Positions 57,963-64,000 of a DNA stretch of 64,000 nt are shown in pieces. Origin of the DNA: Variovorax sp. HW608. GTDB lineage: Bacteria; Pseudomonadota; Gammaproteobacteria; Burkholderiales; Burkholderiaceae_C. The stretch's first letter is position 1; the number at the start of each line of letters is the position of its first letter. The notes under the pieces were generated by a model that saw only the letters and a list, made by a program, of their open reading frames with translations, did no database searches and was not told the origin of the DNA. Position numbers and translations under genes: made by a program. The stretch is from assembly GCF_900090195.1 (NCBI RefSeq), contig NZ_LT607803.1, positions 1,922,001-1,986,000 on the forward strand, read 5' to 3'.

Positions 57963-59903
57963 TCAATGCAGCTTCTTGTATGTGAACCCGCTCGGCAGCG
58001 TGGCACTCTTTCCGTTGGCATTGGTTACCACAACATCCACGACGCCGGCCGCGTGCGCCGGGACGGCTGCCGTCAACCTCGTGCTACCAGAGACGACGAC
58101 ATTGGTTGCGGCGACCCCCCCAAAGACAACGGATGCGCCAGGCACGAACCCGGTTCCCTGCAGTGTCACCGTCGTTCCTGCTGATCCAGTGCCGGGAACG
58201 ACATTCTTGAGGCTCAGCGATGCGTTCTTTATCCCGTAGACAGCCACCTGGCCCGACCAAGTCGCCAGATAAACCTTCCCATTGGCGACGAGCGGGGGCA
58301 CGAACTTCGCAAGGTTCCCGAAACCGTCGCTTGCCGCGTTCATGGTCGTATTCCATAACTCATTGGCTACATTTCCAGCGTCAAAGGCATGCAGCACACC
58401 GGGAACAGGAGGATTGTTTTCTGCATCACCGCCTCCGGCGGTCGTCGCCCAGAGCACGCCGCTGCCCGGCGTGTCGCCATTCGCGGACAATGTGAGGATG
58501 CCCCCGGGGAAAATCTGGTTGGTGGCGTTGCCCTGCGCGCTGGGACTCGCCGCGAACGTGCTTCCATTGAAAGGGTAGGTCTTGAGTCGATCGTTCACGC
58601 CCCAGTTATAGAGAAGCGGGCCACCGTTTGCTGCCGAGCGCTGCCAGTACACGGGCCCACCGCGGAATTCGGAAGCGGAGATGCTTTCCTTCTGGACCAC
58701 CTGGCTGTCCGTCGCGTTGTATTTGCCAAGATTGCTCGTGTTGAGAACGTACAGGTCGCCTGTCTTGCCGCCGCCTGCAAGAAGGCCGGTTCCGGGAATC
58801 AGCAGCGGACCGGAACTGGTGAGATCCAGGTCCTGATTGTCCAGGTAGCTCCAATTACCCGGGGTGAACCAGTCAACCAGCGTCAACGCGTTCGCCGGAT
58901 CGAGTTTGAGCACGCTTTCGCTGAAGTTGTTGACGCCGTCATAACCGCTTCCGTAGGCGTTGCCCACAAAGACATAAACGAAGCCCGCGCTGTCGACCAC
59001 CGGTGGCCGCCCCGATTGCCAGACTCCGCCGCCCCTGTTGCCGGTCGTGACGGTCGCAAAGACACCGCTCTGAGTGAGCGTCGTCTTGTCGTAAGCCATC
59101 ATCCATCCAACATAGCCGCCGGAATATTCCAGTTCGACCGCGCCGAAACCGAAAACGACCTGGTTGCCGGAAAGCGCCAGCGAGACCCGCTGTGTCTGGT
59201 AACGTCCATCGAACGTCGATCCGCCATAGGTCGCGCTGATCTTGACGCCGGAACCTGGTCGCAGCGCGCCGCTCGTGATGTCGACGGCGTGGAGTCGGTA
59301 CACCATCGTGTTGCTCTCAAGGGTGCACGCGATCAGGTACATCGTGTTGGTAGACCGATCGATGACGGGCGTACTCAAGATGCCCAGATTGCCGGTGATG
59401 TTGCGGTTCCCGGAAAACGCGAAGTTGGCGATCGGCACTGGCGTTGCACCGACGGCATTCGCAAAATTGACTGTCCAAAGCGGAGCACCGGCGACGTCCG
59501 CGTCAAACGCGTACAGCGTGTCGCTCATGGTCGCCACGTACAGGACGTTGTGCACCCCTTGATTCGAAATGGCGACGCTCGGGACATAGAGCGGTTGTGC
59601 GAAGACGACATCGTCAACCGGCAACTTGAACAACATGCCGAAGCTGCTTGAATTGACGTTCGACGTATTGAGCACGGTCTCCGAGAGGGTCGCACCCGTC
59701 GCGCCCGGATCGTATCCACGCTGGAGGACCGGAGCTTGCGCGCTTGATGGCTCGACGAATAGGAACGCCAGCGGGATTGCGACCAGCGCCAGTGCCCGAC
59801 GTGCACACAAAAGCCGTTCTGTCCAAGGCGAAGGATTCAGCAGCGAATCGCTGGGCAAGTGTGCGGCCACGGTATGTCCCCTTGTACTGATGAGAACTGC
59901 CAT
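57963..59903 (-). CDS. Exported beta-propeller protein with C-terminal IPT/TIG domain
   Basis: Secreted protein of 646 residues. A long N-region leads to a signal core (ALALVAIPLAFLFVEPSSAQ, cleavage near residue 56). The body is rich in PQQ-propeller-like blades ('VLYVATMSDTLYAFDAD', 'VYVFVGNAYGSGYDG', 'GDLYVLNTSN'), and the last 80 residues are an IPT/TIG immunoglobulin-like domain (VVPGTGSAGTTVTLQGTGFV). Function is unknown; such proteins bind ligands or cell-surface partners. Its stop lies 40 bp from the IS630 end and there is no operon partner. Start at 59903 is favoured over 59951. Confidence 0.78.
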   Translation of the reverse strand: MAVLISTRGHTVAAHLPSDSLLNPSPWTERLLCARRALALVAIPLAFLFVEPSSAQAPVLQRGYDPGATGATLSETVLNTSNVNSSSFGMLFKLPVDDVVFAQPLYVPSVAISNQGVHNVLYVATMSDTLYAFDADVAGAPLWTVNFANAVGATPVPIANFAFSGNRNITGNLGILSTPVIDRSTNTMYLIACTLESNTMVYRLHAVDITSGALRPGSGVKISATYGGSTFDGRYQTQRVSLALSGNQVVFGFGAVELEYSGGYVGWMMAYDKTTLTQSGVFATVTTGNRGGGVWQSGRPPVVDSAGFVYVFVGNAYGSGYDGVNNFSESVLKLDPANALTLVDWFTPGNWSYLDNQDLDLTSSGPLLIPGTGLLAGGGKTGDLYVLNTSNLGKYNATDSQVVQKESISASEFRGGPVYWQRSAANGGPLLYNWGVNDRLKTYPFNGSTFAASPSAQGNATNQIFPGGILTLSANGDTPGSGVLWATTAGGGDAENNPPVPGVLHAFDAGNVANELWNTTMNAASDGFGNLAKFVPPLVANGKVYLATWSGQVAVYGIKNASLSLKNVVPGTGSAGTTVTLQGTGFVPGASVVFGGVAATNVVVSGSTRLTAAVPAHAAGVVDVVVTNANGKSATLPSGFTYKKLH

Positions 59904-60355
59904 CGGTCGATCTTCCGGGAGCACTCCAAACCGGCAACCGGCGAGCAGCAAAGTGTGCCGAAACGCAAGAAGACGTCAAGTAGCCCTCTCGACATAGACG
60001 GATGAGCGTTCTGCACTGCAGAGTTCTGACTGTTGGGAATCCATGCGGCAACACGTGCATCGCAAATTCAGAGGCTCGCCACAGGCCGATACGTCTGCCC
60101 TGGCTCAGCCGCGAGCGGCGGCGTTCGGGGAACACCCTTCCGACACGCACGTCTGTTGAAAAAATGGGCACTGTGCGCCTGCTTCGGGTAACTACTTGAC
60201 ATGTGGCGGTGACGACGGAGCAGGGAATTATGAATGTCCGCAGAGCGCCAGCTTGGAGTCGTCTGTGGTGGCCGACCTGGACGACTGCTAACGCTGCAGT
60301 CCCGCGGCTCAGGTCGGCGCACCTCGAAGCGGAATGCGACCGCAACCGGGCGAAA
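59904..60355. other. Intergenic stretch upstream of polB
   Basis: About 450 bases. The polB frame is open from 60203 but residues before 60356 look unconserved, so I treat them as untranslated. I looked for a canonical CTGT-N8-ACAG LexA box and found none. A TTGACA at 60196-60201 could be part of a promoter, but a good -10 is not at standard spacing. Confidence 0.4.
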
Positions 60356-62779
60356 ATGGCTTGTGCCCAAGCCCTGCCTCCTCTGCCATCCGTTGGTCTA
60401 GCTCTCGTGGTCCCCACCGAAATCAAGGGTTTCATCCTCACTCGCCACTGGCGTGATGTCACGGCAGGTACCGAAATCGAGTACTGGCTGGCCACAGATG
60501 CGGGGCCGAGGAAAGTGGTCCTGACCTCCCAGACATCTGTCGCATTCGTCGAAGCGAAGTACAGAGAGTCGGTCGAAACGCACCTCGCCACGATGCCGGG
60601 GCTGGAGGTGCGCGAACTCGAACTGAAGACCTTTCGCCAGCAACCTGTTGTCGGCGTCTACGCGAAGCATTTCCGCCAACTAGGTCGATTGGCACGTGCC
60701 CTCCGGGCACAGGGAATCCCTCTGCTCGAAGCCGACGTGCGCCCGCACGACCGCTTCCTGATGGAGCGGTTCATCACCGCCGGCGTGCTGGTGGAAGGAG
60801 GGAGGGCGGACCGCTCCCTCATCGTCGACTGCAAACTGAAGCCCGCGCCCGACTACCGGCCGGTGTTGAAGGTGGTGTCCCTGGACATCGAGACGAGCCA
60901 GGACGAACAGCTCTATTCCATTGCGCTGGACGGGACGGTCGACCGCGTCGTTTTCATGCTCGGCGAGCGGCCACCTGAGTCGAGCGAGCCCTCGGACTTC
61001 GCCCTCATCTATTGCCCGACCCGCAAGGCCTTGCTTGAGAAGCTCACCGATTGGTTCGAGAGGAACGACCCGGACGTCATCATCGGATGGAGCGTGATTC
61101 AGTTCGACCTGCGAGTTCTGCAAAAGGGGGCCGACGCGTGTGGGGCGCAGCTCCTTCTGGGCCGTGAGCGGCGGCCCATCGATTGGCGGACCCATCCCGG
61201 AAAGCAGGGCTATCTGTTCGCAGCCGTGCCTGGCCGAGTTGTGATCGACGGTATCGAGGCACTCAGAGCCGCGTCGAAGAGCTTTCCTTCTTTCAGCCTG
61301 GAGGCTGTCTCACAGGAGCTGCTGGGCGAGGGTAAGGCCATCGGCGATGAGTACGACAAGATGGCAGAGATTGAGCGGCGGTACCAAGAGGACAAGCCCT
61401 CGCTCGCCCTCTACAACATCCGGGATTGCGAGCTGGTCCTGCGCATCTTCGACAAGGCGAGGTTGCTGCAGTTCATGATGGAGCGAGCCCACACCACGGG
61501 TCTTCAGATGGACCACTTCGGTGGCTCCATTGCCGCGTTCAGCCACCACTATCTGCCGCGGATGCATCGCCTGGGCTACGTCGCACCGAACGTGGGCGAG
61601 ATTGCGAGCAGGGCTTTCCCTGGCGGGTATGTGATGGACTCGAAGCCTGGGTTCTACGACTCGGTCGTAGTCCTGGACTACAAGAGTCTCTACCCCTCGA
61701 TTATTCGAACGTTCTTGGTCGACCCTGTCGGCTTCGTAGAAGGCTCGAACACGAGCGACCCGGCCAGGGTCGTCAAGGGGCCGAAGGGCACCCTGTTCTC
61801 GCGCGAGAAGCATTGCTTGCCTGAGATCGTGACCACCCTTTGGCGGGCTCGGGACGAGGCCAAGCTCGCCAAGAACGATTCGCTGTCCCAAGCCCTGAAG
61901 CTGCTCATGAATTCCTTTGCCGGCGTGCTGGGTGCGGCCGACTGCCGCTTCTTCAATCCCCAGGTCGTCTCCGCCATCACGTTGCGGGGGCACGAGATGA
62001 TGAAGCTCACGCGTACCTTCGTGGAGAAGCGGGGCTACGAGGCCATCTATGGCGACACCGATTCCATCTTCATCTGGCTCAAGCGCACCCACACCAACGA
62101 GGAAGCGCACGCCATCGCGACCAACCTGGTGAGGGACATCAACGACTGGTGGACGCGTACCCTGCGCGAGGAGCACGGCCTCGCGAACTTCCTTGAAATC
62201 GAGTTCGACACCCACTACAAGAAGTTCTTCATGCCTACCATTCGCGGGTCGGACGTTGGCAGCAAGAAGCGCTACGCGGGCCTGAGCGTGGATGCTGCGG
62301 GCAAGGAAGAGATGGTCTACCGCGGCTTGGAGATGGCCCGTAGCGACTGGACCCTGTTGGCGCGCCAATTCCAGGAAGGGCTGCTCTCACGCATCTTCCA
62401 CGGCGACCCTTTCAAGGAGTTCGTAACCGACTATGCGCGCTCCACGTTGGCTGGGCAGAAGGATGACCTCCTCGTCTACCGGAAGCGGCTGCGCCATCGT
62501 CTCGATGCCTACCAGGTCAACGTGCCGCCGCAGGTCCGTGCCGCGCGCATTGCCGATGAATACAACGGTCGGGTCAACCGACCTCTGCAGTACCAGAAGG
62601 GCGGGTGGATTCAATACGTCATGACGCAGAACGGTCCGGAGCCGTTGGAGACGCGGCATTCCCGCATCGACTACGACCACTATCTGACCAAGCAGCTCCA
62701 GCCGATTGCCGATGCCATCCTCCAGCCCATGGGGGAGAATTTCATGGCGCTGACGAGCTCGCAGCAAGGTCTTTTCTGA
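60356..62779 (+). CDS. polB: DNA polymerase II (family B), motif B variant
   Basis: Repair and lesion-bypass polymerase of 807 residues. The 3'-5' exonuclease is intact: Asp177/Glu179 (SLDIETS), Asp251 (IQFDLRVL) and Asp357 (YNIRDCELV). Polymerase motifs: A with Asp441 in DYKSLYPSII, C YGDTDS (Asp567 and Asp569). Motif B reads KLLMNSFAGVLG (Lys515, Asn519, Gly523), with Ala522 (61919-61921) where family B polymerases normally have Tyr in NSxYG. ATG 60356 gives a length near the usual 780-790; open frame extends back to 60203 without family resemblance. No SOS operator is seen. Confidence 0.94.
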   Translation: MACAQALPPLPSVGLALVVPTEIKGFILTRHWRDVTAGTEIEYWLATDAGPRKVVLTSQTSVAFVEAKYRESVETHLATMPGLEVRELELKTFRQQPVVGVYAKHFRQLGRLARALRAQGIPLLEADVRPHDRFLMERFITAGVLVEGGRADRSLIVDCKLKPAPDYRPVLKVVSLDIETSQDEQLYSIALDGTVDRVVFMLGERPPESSEPSDFALIYCPTRKALLEKLTDWFERNDPDVIIGWSVIQFDLRVLQKGADACGAQLLLGRERRPIDWRTHPGKQGYLFAAVPGRVVIDGIEALRAASKSFPSFSLEAVSQELLGEGKAIGDEYDKMAEIERRYQEDKPSLALYNIRDCELVLRIFDKARLLQFMMERAHTTGLQMDHFGGSIAAFSHHYLPRMHRLGYVAPNVGEIASRAFPGGYVMDSKPGFYDSVVVLDYKSLYPSIIRTFLVDPVGFVEGSNTSDPARVVKGPKGTLFSREKHCLPEIVTTLWRARDEAKLAKNDSLSQALKLLMNSFAGVLGAADCRFFNPQVVSAITLRGHEMMKLTRTFVEKRGYEAIYGDTDSIFIWLKRTHTNEEAHAIATNLVRDINDWWTRTLREEHGLANFLEIEFDTHYKKFFMPTIRGSDVGSKKRYAGLSVDAAGKEEMVYRGLEMARSDWTLLARQFQEGLLSRIFHGDPFKEFVTDYARSTLAGQKDDLLVYRKRLRHRLDAYQVNVPPQVRAARIADEYNGRVNRPLQYQKGGWIQYVMTQNGPEPLETRHSRIDYDHYLTKQLQPIADAILQPMGENFMALTSSQQGLF

Positions 62780-63018
62780 GCCTCCCCTCAGGCTTCGAAC
62801 CCTTCCCTCCGGAGGACAAGTCTCAGTGGCCAATCGTGGGCCGGCATGCTGAGACGGCACACGGCCCACAAGCAGACGTGATGTACGAGCCGCCTCAGTG
62901 ACTCGCTCGCTACTCGTTGTTGCACCGCACTTTCAGCGCTACCCGAATCGAGAATGGGCCGCCGCAGGCAATCGGGTCGCGCCCGAGGCGGGCGTACGTT
63001 CGGGTTCTAATGCGAGCC

Positions 63019-64000
63019 ATGAGTACGACCTACCGCATGCCCGGGGCAGTTTTGACCGAGCGCGAGCACTCGGTTCCCTTGGTTCACGGCGACCCGCTGC
63101 GTGGCACGATCAGCGTGTTCACGCGCGAGCTTGCTGCCCCAGACGGTCTTGATCGCCCCTACCTCGTGTTCCTGCAGGGCGGCCCAGGCTTCGAGGCCGC
63201 CCGCCCGACGAGCCCGCCCTCAGGGTGGATGGCGCGTGCCCTTACCGACTTCCGGGTCCTGCTGCTTGACCAACGGGGCACAGGGCGCTCCACGCCCGTC
63301 GGGCCAGTCATCCCAGGGACAGCGCCTGCCGACCAAGCCGAGTACCTCACGCATTTCCGCGCCGACTCGATCGTGCGCGACCTCGAACTGATCCGAGCCG
63401 AACTCGGCGTCGACCGCTGGAGCCTGCTCGGTCAGAGCTTCGGTGGATTCACCTCGCTCACCTATCTGTCGCTGGCGCCCGAGGGCCTGCGGGAGGTACT
63501 GATCACCGGCGGCCTCGCGCCGATCACGAATCGGCCGGTCGACGAGGTCTACGCGGCGACATGGGCGCGCGTATGCGAAGCGAACCAGCGCTATCACGCC
63601 CGATACCCAGGAGACCTCGATCGTTTGCGGACGATCCTGCGCCGGCTCGACGAGGAAGACGTCCGCTTGCCCAACGGCGACCGCCTCACATCGCGTCGGT
63701 TTCGGCAGACCGGGATGTGGCTCGGCGACAGCGCCGGGTTCGAACGGCTGCACCACCTGCTCGAGCTGCCCTTCGGCTCGGCGGCATTCATGGTCGACGC
63801 GCAGATGGCGTCACCCTGGGAGCGCAATCCGATCTACGCGACGCTCCATGAGTCCTCGTACGCCGACGGCGGTGCCACCCGCTGGTCGGCACACCGGCTC
63901 GCGCCCGAGGAGGCGATGACCGGCGACCTCCTCGGCGCAGAGCACGTCTTCCCTTGGATGTGGGATGACTACTCGGGCTTGCGCGCGCACCGCGAGGTGG
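63019..64000 (+). CDS. Alpha/beta hydrolase, proline-iminopeptidase-like (cut by window)
   Basis: Partial hydrolase of at least 327 residues, running off the end. N-terminal 'GQSFGG' nucleophile elbow (Ser) lies after 'LGVDRWSLL', the oxyanion 'LQGGPG' is near residue 52, and 'LLLDQRGTGRSTP' is the family's second motif; these are typical of prolyl aminopeptidases of peptidase family S33. The protein pattern, with a leading MPGAVLTEREHSVPL, is reminiscent of actinobacterial members, so it may have been acquired. ATG 63019; the His of the triad would be beyond the window. Confidence 0.82.
   Translation, partial: MSTTYRMPGAVLTEREHSVPLVHGDPLRGTISVFTRELAAPDGLDRPYLVFLQGGPGFEAARPTSPPSGWMARALTDFRVLLLDQRGTGRSTPVGPVIPGTAPADQAEYLTHFRADSIVRDLELIRAELGVDRWSLLGQSFGGFTSLTYLSLAPEGLREVLITGGLAPITNRPVDEVYAATWARVCEANQRYHARYPGDLDRLRTILRRLDEEDVRLPNGDRLTSRRFRQTGMWLGDSAGFERLHHLLELPFGSAAFMVDAQMASPWERNPIYATLHESSYADGGATRWSAHRLAPEEAMTGDLLGAEHVFPWMWDDYSGLRAHREV

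Noticed and set aside
60180..60355. Possible SOS (LexA) operator for polB
   Set aside because: No CTGT-N8-ACAG or close variant was found; the nearest partial match CTGT...ACTG fails the second half.
60203..60355. N-terminal extension of polB from GTG 60203 or ATG 60230
   Set aside because: The first 51 residues have no resemblance to PolB and would exceed the family's length; ATG 60356 fits.

Overview
The window looks like chromosomal DNA of a high-GC betaproteobacterium, most likely Comamonadaceae and Variovorax-like. That assignment is inference from gene content: LIV-type ABC operons, TctC/Bug binding proteins, LysR and GntR catabolic regulators, a 2-aminoethylphosphonate operon and a short extragenic repeat that resembles ones I recall from Comamonadaceae. 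I see no rRNA, tRNA, CRISPR array, prophage or plasmid backbone. The only intact mobile element is a 1.1 kb IS630-family insertion sequence.

Layout. Positions 1-2816: 3' part of a phosphonate uptake and degradation operon (permease, FAD oxidoreductase, PhnX). 2836-6818: divergent pair of units, a cupin-XRE regulator, TIGR04076 protein and aldo/keto reductase on the minus strand against a DUF3311 protein and Na+/solute symporter on the plus strand; the gap holds a near-identical 19-nt direct repeat, one copy before each unit. 7074-15162: two soluble hybrid histidine kinases overlapping by 10 bp, the first with a 276-bp-periodic HAMP array, then an orphan amino-acid-type binding lipoprotein.

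15480-36121 is a large accessory catabolic region. It holds an EamA exporter, an enolase-superfamily enzyme, a GntR regulator, a KGSADH-type aldehyde dehydrogenase and an SDR broken by two frameshifts. A class II aldolase, a LysR regulator, HyuA/HyuB and a complete LIV transporter follow, then a uronate-dehydrogenase-like enzyme, a FOXRED1-like FAD enzyme and two SDRs. A shared TTGTTTGTC motif lies upstream of the aldolase, hyuA and the LIV binding protein, suggesting one regulon.

36437-42452 is a tightly overlapped dipeptide/oligopeptide ABC operon with a phosphoribosyltransferase, divergent from an M20 amidohydrolase. 43756-47029 is a TctC-type binding protein plus FAD oxidoreductase, divergent from a LysR. 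47120-52398 encodes a B-type (ba3-like) terminal oxidase with three c-type cytochromes and a 54-residue subunit. A cupin, a truncated hemoglobin and a zinc alcohol dehydrogenase follow. 54475-56192 is a MarR-MFS exporter pair with a perfect palindrome upstream. 56823-57924 is the IS630 element. The window ends with a beta-propeller/IPT exported protein, a family B DNA polymerase (Pol II) with an unusual motif B, and a truncated alpha/beta hydrolase.

Most genes are ordinary metabolic ones. The points I consider most worth checking are the Tyr-to-Ala change in motif B of PolB, the candidate LysR regulon joining aldolase, HyuAB and LIV genes of unknown substrate, the HAMP-array kinase pair, the repeat insertion at the start of the oxidase subunit II gene, and the A7 frameshift signal in the IS630 transposase.
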